A stretch of 64,000 nt of DNA, taken from CAWUFC02 sp963921335 (GTDB lineage Bacteria > Pseudomonadota > Gammaproteobacteria > Pseudomonadales > Halieaceae). Position numbers and translations under genes: made by a program. Below are positions 9,205 through 19,621 of this stretch, in pieces. The DNA is taken from contig CAWUFC020000002.1 in the NCBI GenBank assembly GCA_963921335.3, positions 186,001-250,000 on the forward strand, read 5' to 3'. How positions within the stretch are numbered: position 1 is the stretch's first letter; each line of letters starts with the position of its first letter. The notes beneath the pieces were generated by a model that did not search any database, had not been told where the DNA came from, and was given only the letters and a program-made list of their open reading frames with translations.

Positions 9205-9660
9205 TTACAAGTCCTCCATGCCCGCAGGCGGATTAAATACCAGGCTGCGTTCTTCTACCCGGCGCTTGATTCGCCAGCCAGCGTCCGTGCGAACATATTC
9301 GTCCACATACCAAAGCGCACAAAAAAAGATGTGGGTTTCTCCTTCTCCCATAATCATCTCCTGCGGATTAAGGCACATCACCCTGCCGGTGGCAGAATCA
9401 CCATTGACCTTGATCTGTATATTGGCATTCATGTGCTGATGGGCCGGAAAAATCTCAGGCTTCATCGCCTCTTTTAGAAAGCTGATGGTGTCTTCGAGGG
9501 TGCCAACCGAGCCACCAAACACGCTGTAATCGATAAAAGCATCCTCGGTAAACACATCGCTACGAAGGGGATCAAAGTCTTTCGCGTCAATCAGTTCGGC
9601 GTAGCGATAACACAGATCCTGGATTTCCAAACGATCCGAAATTTCCTGCAGTTCAAGCAT
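9205..9660 (-). CDS. SnoaL-like (NTF2-fold) protein
   Basis: The 151-residue protein begins with the pattern EISDRLEIQDLCYRYAELID and continues AFIDYSVFGGS...HQHMNANIQIKVNGDSATGRV, typical of the SnoaL_4/NTF2-like family. Such proteins act as small hydratases, isomerases or steroid/aromatic-substrate enzymes. Its position between SDR and GST-like genes points to a role in the same pathway, possibly hydration or isomerisation of an enoyl or ketosteroid-like substrate. The reaction itself is not shown by the sequence. Confidence 0.8.
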   Translation of the reverse strand: MLELQEISDRLEIQDLCYRYAELIDAKDFDPLRSDVFTEDAFIDYSVFGGSVGTLEDTISFLKEAMKPEIFPAHQHMNANIQIKVNGDSATGRVMCLNPQEMIMGEGETHIFFCALWYVDEYVRTDAGWRIKRRVEERSLVFNPPAGMEDL

Positions 9661-9668
9661 GTGGACTC

Positions 9669-10436
9669 CTAAAATTCCAAAGGCAGACTGATATATCTCT
9701 CGTACATCATGGCTCGGTGCGCCAGCAGTTCTTCGCTCAGCAAGGGCACCAGCGGCTCGGGCAGCATCTCGTAGATGGTTCGCATGTACTCGGGCATGGG
9801 GTTCACTTCATGGGGCAGCGGTTTGAGCATGGCCATAAAGTTCGCCAGATAAAAATCCACAGCGGTAACGCTATCTCCGACAAGATAATCGCTCTGCAGT
9901 CGCTGTTGCATCCGCAAGCGTGTGGTGAAATAGGACATAGCCTCAGCAATGCGCTGATTGGCACTTTCCAGCTCCGGTTCGCTGTAGCCGTACTTGTTCG
10001 CCATGCGCGCGACCCCCTCAGGAGGATCATCAGTCTGCATACCCGGCGCCAGCATTTGCAAGCGCCGATTCCAGGCCAGTCCACGCTCACCTGCCAATTC
10101 CCTGCTCAGCCCTATCACCAGGCTGCGCTGCTCGAAATCGCTGGGTAGCAGCGCCGGTTCAGGCGCGATTCGTTCTGCCAGCATCAACACTTCGAGCCAG
10201 CCGCAGCGCGGTGGCTCATCGTCCAGAACGGCTACCGGCGCGCTGTTTTGACCGGTCCAGGCTTGCAGGACATCATTGGGCTCCCCCGCGTCCTGACGCG
10301 CTGCAACATACTGAATACCCTTGTAAGCGAAAATTGCTTTCGCAGACTCTCCCCAGGGACCCGGCACACCTGCGGTAAGGATCAGGCGCAGGCCAGGGAG
10401 ATGCCGGGCTTCTTCAACACTGACATAGTCCATCAC
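9669..10436 (-). CDS. Glutathione S-transferase-like protein
   Basis: The 255 residues contain an N-terminal thioredoxin-like half (LRLILTAGVPGPWGESAKAI, then QNSAPVAVLDDEPPR, resembling the cis-Pro region of GSTs) and an all-helical C-terminal half (YLVGDSVTAVDFYLANFMAML, like the GST C-terminal core). The usual catalytic Ser/Cys/Tyr near the N-terminus is not obvious. It abuts the SDR stop with no gap, and the second Met is an equally plausible start. It is probably a conjugating or isomerising enzyme of the operon's pathway. Confidence 0.7.
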   Translation of the reverse strand: MMDYVSVEEARHLPGLRLILTAGVPGPWGESAKAIFAYKGIQYVAARQDAGEPNDVLQAWTGQNSAPVAVLDDEPPRCGWLEVLMLAERIAPEPALLPSDFEQRSLVIGLSRELAGERGLAWNRRLQMLAPGMQTDDPPEGVARMANKYGYSEPELESANQRIAEAMSYFTTRLRMQQRLQSDYLVGDSVTAVDFYLANFMAMLKPLPHEVNPMPEYMRTIYEMLPEPLVPLLSEELLAHRAMMYERYISLPLEF

Positions 10437-11294
10437 TTACTCCGGGTAATTGAAATCAGTCATGTCTTCACTCACACGCCACAGCTTCGACGCGGCCTCG
10501 GCATCCAGCGCCCATGGCTTGGGGCGCTTAAGCTTGCAGTTCACAAAATATTCACCAGTAACCTGACCGCCCTGCTCATCACTGGCCAGGTAAATGGAAG
10601 TGGCGGCGCCTTGCAGCGGTGTCTTGAAGAAAGGCGCTAATAGCTGCGGCAGCCATTTGCTCATCCAGGTCTCGTTCTGGGTACCCAGGCCTGTCCGCAC
10701 ACCTCCAGGGTGCAGGCTGTTGCAGCAGATGCTGTCAGCAGCCGTGCGCTTTGCCAACTCGAGTGTGAACAATATGTTCGCGAGCTTGGATTGCCCATAA
10801 ACGGTAAAGGTTGAATAACCGTTCTCGTAATGTATGTCATCGAAATTCATAGCTTTCACAAACGCGTGCGCTCCGGAGGAAACGGTGACGATGCGTCCGC
10901 TCTGCTTTGGCACCAGGGGCAATAACAATCCAGTCAGCAAAAAGGGCGCCAGGTGATTAACAGCAAAAGTCTCTTCATAGCCGTCGGCGCTGAGACGCCG
11001 CTTTGTATTGACGATACCCGCGTTATTGAGCAGCACATCCACCGGCCTGCCGGCTTCCAGCAGGACGGCAGCAGCTTCCCTTACCGAGGCAAGGTTGGCG
11101 AAATCGGCAATTATCAATTGGTGCTCCTGCCCTGGCGCGCGCGATTGCAACTGCTCAAGTACCGCAGCACCTTTATCCGGGTTGCGCGCCAAAATGCTGA
11201 CTTCTGCACCCTGCTCTGCCAACGCCAATGCGGAGGCCTCGCCGATACCGGCGGTAGCTCCGGTAACCAGTACATGCTTGCCGGCTACACTCAT
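10437..11294 (-). CDS. SDR-family oxidoreductase (retinol dehydrogenase-like)
   Basis: The short-chain dehydrogenase has VLVTGATAGIGEASALALA, NNAGIV, VSSGAH and YGQSKLANILFTLEL (Tyr-x3-Lys). These are features of the retinol-dehydrogenase/WW-oxidoreductase-like group that acts on lipophilic alcohols. I chose the ATG at 11294 rather than one 12 bases upstream because GGAGG sits directly before it. That start overlaps the preceding quinone-oxidoreductase stop as ATGA, implying coupled translation. The protein is 285 residues. Confidence 0.86.
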   Translation of the reverse strand: MSVAGKHVLVTGATAGIGEASALALAEQGAEVSILARNPDKGAAVLEQLQSRAPGQEHQLIIADFANLASVREAAAVLLEAGRPVDVLLNNAGIVNTKRRLSADGYEETFAVNHLAPFLLTGLLLPLVPKQSGRIVTVSSGAHAFVKAMNFDDIHYENGYSTFTVYGQSKLANILFTLELAKRTAADSICCNSLHPGGVRTGLGTQNETWMSKWLPQLLAPFFKTPLQGAATSIYLASDEQGGQVTGEYFVNCKLKRPKPWALDAEAASKLWRVSEDMTDFNYPE

Positions 11295-12278
11295 GAATCC
11301 TCCCAACTCAGCAGCAATTTACCGATATGGGCACTCGACTCCATCAGTCTATGTGCGTCGGCGGCCTCCGCAGCACGAAACACCTGGTGCACGCGGGGGC
11401 GAAGCAGGCCCTGCTCTACCCAGGGCCAGACCCTCGCGCGGACATCTGCGGTGAGCTCAGCCTTGAATGCGGGCTCCCTCGCCCTCAGCGTAGAGCCGGT
11501 CAGGGTCAATCGTTTCAACATCACCGGCATCATATTGAGCTCCGCGTTTGAACCCTGCAGGTAGGCAATGTTCACGATACGCCCCCTCGACTGCGGCTAG
11601 CTGGATATTCTTCTGAGTATAGTCGCCACCGACCATGTCGAGAATGACGTCCACACCCCTGCCGTCAGTCGCACTCAAAAATTCCTCAAGAAAATCCTGG
11701 CGTCGATAATTCACAGCGAGATCTGCGCCCATATCGAGACACGCCTGGACTTTCTCATCGCTACCAGCAGTAGCGAACACCTCACAACCAAACAGTTTTA
11801 ACAGCGGTATCGCGGTTGTGCCTATACCGCTGGTGCCGCCGTGCACCAGGAACGTCTCACCGGGCTGCAGGGCTGCTCGCCACACTACATTTGACCAGAC
11901 GGTCAATACGGTTTCCGGCAAAGCAGCTGCCGCCTGCATATCCAGCGTATCGGGTACGGGCAGACATTCTGGGGCTTCTGCGAGCACATGATCAGCGTAG
12001 CCGCCGCCTGCTAACAGGGCACAAACCCGATCACCCTTGTGCCAGCCGGAAACGCCTTCTCCCATGCCGGCGATGACCCCGGATACTTCAAGCCCGGGAA
12101 TGGGGGATGCGCCTGGGGGCGGTGGGTAAAAACCCTGCCTTTGCACAATATCCGCCCTGTTAATGCCGGAGAAGCGAGTTTGTATCAGAACCTGTCCCGG
12201 ACCCGGCTCAGGCATATCGCCCCGTGCCAGCTTGAGTACTTCCGGTCCGCCACTATCCGTACATTCGATATAGCGCAC
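11291..12278 (-). pseudogene. NAD(P)H:quinone oxidoreductase (zeta-crystallin/PIG3 type), frameshifted
   Basis: A medium-chain zinc-free oxidoreductase is split into two frames. The first carries SGINRADIVQRQGFYPPPPG, PGLEVSGVI, GDRVCALL and HGGTSGIGTTAIPL. The second carries VNIAYLQGSNAELNMMPVML and the C-terminus. The join is a run of five C at 11582-11586 (G on the coding strand). Removing one base gives a continuous AAVEG-RIVNIAYLQG, as in homologues, and a 328-residue protein of normal length. The rest of the gene shows no decay and its stop overlaps the next start, so a sequencing error in the homopolymer is likelier than a true pseudogene. It should reduce quinones or enones with NADPH. 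Confidence 0.85.
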
Positions 12279-12307
12279 TGGCTACTCCGTGACTTTGCCT
12301 TCGAAGA

Positions 12308-13537
12308 TCAGCTGTCGACAACATCGAAAGCAATGGGCATCTGCTTAATGCCATTGATAAAGTTTGAACGCAGCCAACGTACCTCACCACTGAAGCGGGG
12401 ATTTCGGATGCGCTTGAGGATTTCTTCAAAGATGACCCTGAGCTCAAGACGCGCCAGATGCGAGCCGAGGCAGAAGTGTTCGCCAATACCAAATGCCCTG
12501 TGATTGTTTTTCACGTCTTCCCGTTCCGCACGAGTGATGTCGAACTCATCGCTGTTCTCAAACAGCGCTTCGTCGGCGCTGGCAGCGCCGTAAAACAGCT
12601 CCACTTTGTCGCCTTTCTTAATGAGCTGCCCGCCTACCTCAACATCTTCCATCGCGGTGCGACGGAAAGCGATCACCGCGGGGTTGTAACGCAGGGACTC
12701 CTCAATCGCGCCCTCAAGAAGCTCAGGACGATCAACCAGCTGCTGGTACTGGCCGGTCTCGATCAACAGCCGCATACCGTGGGTTGTTACAGTGCGGGTG
12801 GTCTCGTTACCCGCGACCAACAGCAACAGGAAAAAGTGGCAAAACTCTTCGTCACTCAAGGGCTCGTCCTCGACGGTGCCAGTGAGCAGAATATTGACGA
12901 TATCGTCTTTGGGGGCTTCCCGATGCTCAGTAGCCAGCTGGTGTGCCATCATAAAGACCTCGGCCATGGCATTAGTGCCGTCTTCTTCGGACGTGGCCAG
13001 CTCCGGATCATCCATACCAATCATGATATTAGTGAGCTCAAACAGGCGTTTGCGCCAGTCCAACGGAACGCCCATCAACTCGCAAATGGCAATAAGTGGC
13101 AGTTCTGCGGACACGTCCTCGACAAACTCGCACTCGCCGCCTTTAACAGCCTCATCCAGAATATCTTTGGCGATCTGACGAAAGCGCTCTGTGTAGGAAT
13201 CGACATTTTTTGGCGTGAAAGCGGTCCGCACAAGCCGGCGGTATTTGAGATGATCCGGCGGGTCCATGTTGATCATCTGGTTGCGCATCAACTCAATGCG
13301 CTCCGGATCAGATTCATTCAATAAGCAGCTTTTTTCAGAAGAACTGAATAAGTCGGGGTGTTTTGAAATAAAGTCGATATCTTTCTGTCTGGTGACGGCC
13401 CAGAAACCGACGCCCTGCCTGGGATCCTCGTGCCAGTAGACTGGCTCTTCATTGCGCAGATACTTGAAAACATCCCTGGGCATGCCGCCCTCATAGGTTT
13501 CTGGTGCGGTTAGATCGAAGTGCGGGCAGCTTGTCAT
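12308..13537 (-). CDS. Cytochrome P450
   Basis: The 409-residue soluble bacterial P450 has the heme-binding segment AFGIGEHFCLGSHLA with the thiolate Cys356, the I-helix oxygen-activation motif LVAGNETTR and the K-helix EESLRY. The sequence NMDPPDHLKYRRLVRTAFTP resembles P450s of steroid and terpene oxidation (CYP125/CYP142-like by impression). It would need a ferredoxin and reductase, which are not in the window. Placed next to two acyl-CoA dehydrogenases, it may start terminal oxidation of an alkyl side chain. There are 29 bp to the quinone oxidoreductase gene downstream. Confidence 0.9.
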   Translation of the reverse strand: MTSCPHFDLTAPETYEGGMPRDVFKYLRNEEPVYWHEDPRQGVGFWAVTRQKDIDFISKHPDLFSSSEKSCLLNESDPERIELMRNQMINMDPPDHLKYRRLVRTAFTPKNVDSYTERFRQIAKDILDEAVKGGECEFVEDVSAELPLIAICELMGVPLDWRKRLFELTNIMIGMDDPELATSEEDGTNAMAEVFMMAHQLATEHREAPKDDIVNILLTGTVEDEPLSDEEFCHFFLLLLVAGNETTRTVTTHGMRLLIETGQYQQLVDRPELLEGAIEESLRYNPAVIAFRRTAMEDVEVGGQLIKKGDKVELFYGAASADEALFENSDEFDITRAEREDVKNNHRAFGIGEHFCLGSHLARLELRVIFEEILKRIRNPRFSGEVRWLRSNFINGIKQMPIAFDVVDS

Positions 13538-13595
13538 GGTTGTCTCCCTGGGCAGAACTAAAACGGTGTCCGTAGCACGCCTAGACTATAGCCTA

Positions 13596-14738
13596 TTAGG
13601 CTGTAGCTTCAAGCGATTCCACCTTAAATGCACGAGCAATATCATCGCCCAGTTGCTCCGTCATTGCCGCGGAGGTACCCAAGCTGAGTTCCAGTTGCCT
13701 GGCCCAGAGACAGTAACGGTGCAACGGATAGTCTCGATCAACGCCAATACCTCCATGCAGGTGCTGTGCGGCCTGGGACACGCGATGACAGACATCACCG
13801 GTCCAGATTTTGGCGATGGTGACTGCCTCATCTGCATCCAGGCCCAGAGAAAGCCGCGATACCGCCTGCTGCACCACCAAGCGTAAACATTCCACATCAA
13901 TGTACGCGTCTGCAGCGCGATGTCCGACTGCCTGAAAGGTTGCTACTGCAACGCCAAACTGCTCCCGTTGAGAGGTATATTCAGCTGTCATCCTCAGCAT
14001 GCGCTCGCACAATCCCAAGGCCATGGTGGCATAAGCAGCCCTGACCCGCTGTACGACGTTGTGCACCAGTTGCGAAGCTGCCTCGCCTCTGGCGACAAGG
14101 CATTCTGAGGCTGCGGAGAACTTCTGCAAGTTCAGCTCCACCTGCGGCTCACGAGCCGTACTGAGTTGATCATTCATACCTAGACCGTCGCCCGCAGCGG
14201 GTATAAGAAGCAGCAACAGCTCACCCTCACAGTCCGCTGTCAGCAGGATATTCTAGCTTTGTCGGCCATAGGGCACGCAGTGCTTCACACCGCTCAGGCG
14301 CCATCCGGCCTCGCTGACTTCAGCCCGCAACTGAGGTGACGCGGGGTTTTCGTTGCCGGGCTCAAGCAATGCGAGCGTACTGATCATTTGCCCTGACGCT
14401 ATGCCGGCAAGAGTTTGGCCAAAGCCGGAAGCGCCGCTTTCCGCCAGTGCCGGCGCAACGCCGACCATACAAGGGATCAGGGGCACGCCAGCGACATGTT
14501 TGCCGGCTTCCTCGATCAAGAGACAGAGGGTTTCAAAATCGAAACCCATCCCCCCGCTCGACTCATCAATAGCTACCCCGAGCAATCCCGCTTTGGCAAG
14601 CGCCTCCCACAGGGCGGGATCAAAGCGACAACCCTGTTCATCCAACTGGCGCTGATAGTCAATAGAAGCGAGATCGGTAAATAGTTTGTCGGCCAAATCA
14701 CGAACGGCCAGCTGCTCTTCTGTATAGGAAAAATCCAT
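13596..14738 (-). pseudogene. Acyl-CoA dehydrogenase, second subunit-like, interrupted by in-frame TAG
   Basis: One reading frame of 380 residues reads as an acyl-CoA dehydrogenase but has a TAG at 14253-14255. Before it are MDFSYTEEQLAVRDLADKLF and GVAIDESSGGMGFDF. After it the frame continues NILLTADCEGELLLLLIPA and then TSQREQFGVAVATFQAVGHR, QQAVSRLSLG and QHLHGGIG. A Gln codon changed by one base (CAG to TAG) is the simplest explanation. I chose the ATG at 14738 because TAGGAG precedes it. Paired with the upstream full-length enzyme, it resembles the alpha2-beta2 heteromeric dehydrogenases of steroid side-chain degradation. If the stop is real, the pair would be inactive. Confidence 0.82.
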
Positions 14739-14746
14739 GGCTACTC

Positions 14747-15928
14747 CTAACGGCTCCTGGGCATCCACAAACCCGCGGCAGAAATAATGTCGCGCTGCAC
14801 TTCGTTGGTACCGCCACCAAAGGTCAGGATGGAACCCAACCGATAGCGATGCTCTAGCTTGCCCTGCAGAACCGCACCGGGGCTGTCCTCAGCGAGCGTG
14901 CCAGCCTGACCGATGATCTCAAGCAGCAGGCGGTATATTTCGACGAAAAACTCGGTGCCGTAGACCTTCGCGACAGAGGCCTCTGCCATCCCCAGACTGC
15001 CCTGCTCGATGGCCCAGGCCTGTTTAAGGCACATGATACGCAGCGCCTCCATGCCGGTTTTGGCCCTGGCCAGGTTGTGCTGCACCCAGGCCTGATCAAT
15101 GATCGGCCTGCCGCTGGCATCGCGGGTCCGGGCGGCCCAACTGGCGGTTTCACTAAACAATGCTTCGATCATGCCGTGATTCACCAATGACAGCCTCTCT
15201 CGATTCAGCTGCCCGGTAATCAGACGCCAGCCTTTGTCGATTTCACCGACCCGATAGCGGTCAGGCAGTCGCACATCCTCATAGAAAGTGGCGTTAGTGC
15301 GCGTACCGAGTGTCCAGATGGGGTTACAGCTGAACCCTTCTATGTCTGTAGGCACCAGAAACATCGTCAGTCCCTTGTGCTTCTTGTCGGGGTCAGGGTC
15401 GGTACGAGCCGCAAGCCAGACATAGTCGGAAAAGTTGGCAAGGCTGGTCCATATCTTCTGGCCATTGATGATCCATTCGTCACCATCGCGCACAGCTCTC
15501 GTCTTCAGGCTCGCCAGATCGGTGCCGGCACTGGGCTCGGAATATCCGATGGCGATGACTGTTTCGCCACGCAAAATGCCGCCGACCACTTCGTCACGAA
15601 TCTCTTCATCGGCATGCTCAGCCAACACCGGACCAATCGCTTCGGTGGTAAGAAAAGGGTAAGGAAAGCCAGAGCGGATCACCTCGTCAGTGAAAATGTA
15701 TTGCTCGACCGCGGAAGCTTCCTGCCCGCCCAGCTCTTTGGGCCAGCTCAGGCTAATCCAGCCATCGCTGCCCATCTGCCTGAACTGACGTCTGAACTCC
15801 GGCCCTCCGCCCTCAAAAAAATCGGGGTTCTTCTTTTCCTCTATTAGTGCCGGCGTAATACGCTGCTGCATGTATTCCCGTACCTGAACGCGCAATGCTT
15901 TTTGTGCGTCGGTGTATTCAATATGCAT
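14747..15928 (-). CDS. Acyl-CoA dehydrogenase
   Basis: This 393-residue flavoenzyme has SWPKELGGQEASAVEQYIF, IGYSEPSAGTDLASLKT (FAD/substrate contact), WIINGQKIWTSLANFSDYVW, and the C-terminal ILTFGGGTNEVQRDIISAAG motif. It oxidises acyl-CoA thioesters to enoyl-CoA in the cytosol and passes electrons to ETF. Its stop is 8 bases before the second dehydrogenase gene and its start abuts the MBL gene stop. The pair probably forms a heteromer for a bulky CoA thioester. Confidence 0.92.
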   Translation of the reverse strand: MHIEYTDAQKALRVQVREYMQQRITPALIEEKKNPDFFEGGGPEFRRQFRQMGSDGWISLSWPKELGGQEASAVEQYIFTDEVIRSGFPYPFLTTEAIGPVLAEHADEEIRDEVVGGILRGETVIAIGYSEPSAGTDLASLKTRAVRDGDEWIINGQKIWTSLANFSDYVWLAARTDPDPDKKHKGLTMFLVPTDIEGFSCNPIWTLGTRTNATFYEDVRLPDRYRVGEIDKGWRLITGQLNRERLSLVNHGMIEALFSETASWAARTRDASGRPIIDQAWVQHNLARAKTGMEALRIMCLKQAWAIEQGSLGMAEASVAKVYGTEFFVEIYRLLLEIIGQAGTLAEDSPGAVLQGKLEHRYRLGSILTFGGGTNEVQRDIISAAGLWMPRSR

Positions 15929-17020
15929 TCAAACCTCCATCGGGGCTTCATCGTGCGCATGCAAGCCCGGTTGCAGCCGCTGCTGGAGACTGTCATCCAC
16001 CGACAGATATCGGTCACATCCCTGCTCGTCAGCGCTGCGCTCCAGGAGTCCGCGCCATACCAGGTAGTTAAGGTGCGCAACACATTCGCCAACGGCTAGA
16101 CCAATCTGGTTGTCGTCGAGCTTGCGCTTGAACAATACCGGCAGTAGCTCAACCGCGGACTTCGGGTGCTGGCAGGCTTCTTCAAGAGCTAGAAGGTGAT
16201 CCTCGTGATGTTGAATCAGGGCGCGAAGGCGATGATGCAGTCCATAAAATGGTGTGTTGTGAGAAGGCAGTACCAGCGCATCGCCGGGCAGCTGTTGAAT
16301 GAACTTTTCATGGGAGGCGAGCCAGTAGCGTAGCGGATTGGCCTGTGGCTCCATCGGCGAAACGCTGACATTGGAAGTAATTCTGGGAATCACCTGGTCG
16401 CCAGAAATCAGTACGTTCAGTGCCGCGCTGTATAGACAGGCGTGCTCTGGCGAATGACCTTTGCCGATGATGACCCGCCAGCGCACATCACCAATAGTAA
16501 GATAGTCGTTGTCCTCGACCCTGTTGTAGGCACCGGGAATCGGCTCACAGACCGAGCCAAAGCCGTGAAAGTTCTTCTTCATGTCCTCGAAATAACCTTC
16601 CTGCATGCCCACCGAGCGGTAGTAACGCTCTGAAGTCCATGACAGATCATCGACCGTCATTTTGGAAAAGCTGCGAGCGCTCAGGTATTCCGCCTGAGTC
16701 ATGTACAGAGGGATACGGAAACGCTCGCACAGCCAACCAGCCTGACCTACATGATCCGGATGCATATGTGTGCACAAAATGGCATTTATCGGCTTGTCTG
16801 CCAGAACAGTCGAGAACAGCGTCTCCCAGTGTTCCTGGGTGCTGTCCAGCCCGATACCAGTATCAACCAGCCACCAGCCATCTCCATCGTCCAACAAATA
16901 GAGATTGATATGATCGAGTGCCATCGGCAGCGGCATTCTCAGCCATTTGATGCCAGGGGCAACATCCAGCGCCTCACCGGCTGCCGGTGGCTCGGCAAAG
17001 GGATAAGTTAGATCAGACAT
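15929..17020 (-). CDS. MBL-fold metallohydrolase
   Basis: The 363-residue metallo-beta-lactamase-fold protein has CTHMHPDHVGQAGWL (HxHxDH metal motif), IGKGHSPEHACLYS (third His), ISGDQVIP (bridging Asp) and LPSHNTPFYG (last His). The C-terminal helical part resembles the group of MBL proteins found in acyl-CoA catabolic operons, where a thioesterase or lactonase role is often proposed. It is the first gene of the operon, so the promoter should lie just upstream of 17020. Substrate unknown. Confidence 0.87.
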   Translation of the reverse strand: MSDLTYPFAEPPAAGEALDVAPGIKWLRMPLPMALDHINLYLLDDGDGWWLVDTGIGLDSTQEHWETLFSTVLADKPINAILCTHMHPDHVGQAGWLCERFRIPLYMTQAEYLSARSFSKMTVDDLSWTSERYYRSVGMQEGYFEDMKKNFHGFGSVCEPIPGAYNRVEDNDYLTIGDVRWRVIIGKGHSPEHACLYSAALNVLISGDQVIPRITSNVSVSPMEPQANPLRYWLASHEKFIQQLPGDALVLPSHNTPFYGLHHRLRALIQHHEDHLLALEEACQHPKSAVELLPVLFKRKLDDNQIGLAVGECVAHLNYLVWRGLLERSADEQGCDRYLSVDDSLQQRLQPGLHAHDEAPMEV

Positions 17021-17098
17021 GAATGTCCTTGCTTGGGCCTGAAACAGGTCAGTCTAGCCCATGCTCGAACAGAAGATTAAGAGCAGGCGCGTAAAGCG

Positions 17099-17133
17099 CA
17101 GCCCGGGGGCGCAATAATTGAACCGCCGGGCTG
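17099..17133. terminator. Hairpin between Ig-like lipoprotein gene and catabolic operon
   Basis: CAGCCCGG at 17099-17106 pairs with CCGGGCTG at 17126-17133 around a 19-base loop, just past the end (17154) of the minus-strand lipoprotein gene. No run of T follows, so it is a weak intrinsic terminator candidate. Confidence 0.35.
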
Positions 17134-17153
17134 TGTACTTGTTTATGTGGATA

Positions 17154-19404
17154 TCAGGGTGCTGGTGGTGGCGCGTTGGCAGCGTCTGTGCAGCTATAGA
17201 TGGCCTGGGTGATACCGCCTCGGCCAGTATTGATAGTGACAGTAATCAGGCCGACAGATGGATCTTCGTTCTCCAGATCCGCTTCGAGAAATAGGCTGAT
17301 ACCGTATGCGCCTTTGCGATTTGTGCTGAGCACGTTGTGACTGGTCTCAGATGCCACCATACAGGAGCTGGACTCAATGCTGATCTCAGAGGCCGCATCA
17401 GGTACGTTGTTGTAAATGTCTGAAAACCAAAGGATATAGGACTGATTGGTGACCACATCAGGAATACTGGTCACTAGTTTGCCGTCAGGGTCGGTCAATA
17501 CGATGCGCTGATCAAAGAAACTGGAGACAACCAAATCAACGTTCTCGCGCACAGACACCAGCTCGCTGGTGCAGTACTGGTCGACTTCTGCGTCAGTCAG
17601 GTCACCAGGATCGATGCCCAACTTGGTCACGTCAAACTCCTCAGGACATAGAGTGCCGTTGTAGATACGGTTACCCTCGTCATAGAGGCCGTTCTCGTTG
17701 AAATCGATAAATATTTCTTCCAATCCACTGGCACAGATGCGACCGGATGTGGTGCTCGAAGGCGTGCAGTCTGAATTGCCGTCATAGACGCCGTTTTCAT
17801 TATCGTCACGGAAGGCTTCTGGCAAGTCACGGTGTGGTTCACCAGGATCCCATAAGCCATTCGCATTGTCGTCGTCGAAGCTCTCTTCACCAATTGTCGT
17901 GACCACGATATTTGATCGAAGTCCGTGAACTTCGCCCAGGGCATCCGGGCAAGGGTTGCCGCGGCCGCCATTGGTTGGGCAAGTCGTGTTATCGATAGTA
18001 GCCAGGAGATCTGTGTTAAACAGCGGAAAGCGGGGATCTTGACTATTCCAGGTTACACCACATTGCCCGGCCATTGTCTCGCAGGACGCCTGGACGGCAC
18101 CAAACTCAGTTGTAAACACTGCGGTAGTCCCATCAGGCACGGGGTTGTTGAATTTATCAGCCATTCGGATAGTGAGCCTGCTTTCCTCGCCATCAAAATC
18201 GGCACCACCGGGATTCAATATGTCGACGGACAGAGAATAGGAATTCTCATCCGGCAGCCCTGTAGAGACCACCAACCTGTCAGAGACAGTCGTTCGTTCA
18301 ATGCCATCTACGCCGATAAAGCTAGCATTGACGCGCACCGATGTAGCGACATCGCCCGCTTGTACAATCGTTCTAGCGACGCCGGATTCATTGGTGATCG
18401 CCTCATCGACTGTCAAACTTAGACCTCCGACGGTTGTTGAAAGCGAGAAAGATACCTGCTCCCCCTGCACTGGCGCACCGGTCGTATCCCTAACGGTGAA
18501 TTGCACAATAGAGGTTTCACTGCGGCCTTCCCCGCCCGTACCCTTCAATGCCAACGTCAGTGGTTCAGCGGAAGTAAATTCAAGAGAATTAGAATCGGCA
18601 GCGGCTATGTTGATCACTACCTCAGCGGTCTGTGTTCCACCGGCCGCCAGACTGGCGGTCACGGTGTCATTGCCAGTGCAGCCAGCAACAGTATACGTTG
18701 CGCGCGCAATGCCATTGTCGGTATCTGACATGGCAGTCAGTTCGACCTGCGGCTCCTCCAGCCGTGAGCAGCGAGAAGTAAAATTGACCGTCTCCGATGA
18801 CAAAACCAAGTTACCACTTTCATCTGCCACCGCTACAGTCAACTCAACAGAGCCCGCCGGCATCAGATTCGTCGATGTTGCTGCAATGACGCCCGGAACG
18901 AAGACATCATCCTCGTCCAGGCTCCCAAGTATCAAGTCAGCCTGGCCAACTTGGAAGTTTAATCGACCAGTAGTCTCTGTCTCGCCGATGGTGACCTTGG
19001 CTTCAATGGTTCCAGCACCTGATTACCCTGTCGAAACAATGGAGGTTGAGGCCACCCCGTCCACATTTGTCAAGATGCTGCCTGTGGACGAGTTTATTTC
19101 ACCCACGGTGGTGGTCACCTCAACAATCTGATTCGCGATCGGCGTGCCCCCGAGATCGGTGACGGTGACCGTCAACACGCCAGGTTCGACGTTAGTCACT
19201 GCACCGATTGGCTCTCCCTGATTATTGGTCAAGGTCATCAATATGATGATATCCACGTCTTCCCCGTCACCGCCGGTCACACCGCCCCCCGACAAAACCA
19301 GGGTCACCACCGGAGCCACCACCGCCACCGCAGGCGGCCAGCAGGATAGAGGTAACAAAAGCAAAGAAAATGCCCGGCATGGCAGGTAGCCTGGAGTGCA
19401 GCAT
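17154..19404 (-). pseudogene. Ig-like (invasin/Big-type) repeat lipoprotein, frameshift plus in-frame stop
   Basis: The restored 749-residue product starts at the ATG at 19404 with a lipoprotein signal (FAFVTSILLAAC followed by a glycine stretch). It then has tandem Ig-like beta domains (for example LTVTVTDLGGTPIANQIVEV and FTVRDTTGAPVQGEQVSFSL) and two acidic DxNxNGxxDxGE-like loops that may bind calcium. The leader and the domains are in different frames, joined by a C6 run at 19285-19290 that needs one base fewer. A TAA at 19023-19025 interrupts the same frame further on. Both flanks of each lesion read sensibly. It is probably an outer-membrane-anchored surface or adhesion protein. Confidence 0.72.
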
Positions 19405-19621
19405 GTCAGAATCCCGAGCCGTTAGAACGGCTGTCCATTAGGTCTGTTTAAGCCCTGTCGCCATCCCCACGGCGCTCAGTGCCACTTATAATAATCACAC
19501 GAGCTTACAATTACTTACGCCCTATTCCCATGTTTTACATGAACAAAAATAGGAGTATGATTGGTGGTCCACCCCGGCTGAAATCGGCCCTGCGAATTAA
19601 TCGCGCTAGACCTCTATTGAA

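Noticed and set aside
12458..13324. Long open frame (288 codons) on the plus strand
   Set aside because: It is antisense to the cytochrome P450, which has all P450 motifs.
18301..19131. Long plus-strand open frame
   Set aside because: It is antisense to the Ig-like lipoprotein and low in complexity.
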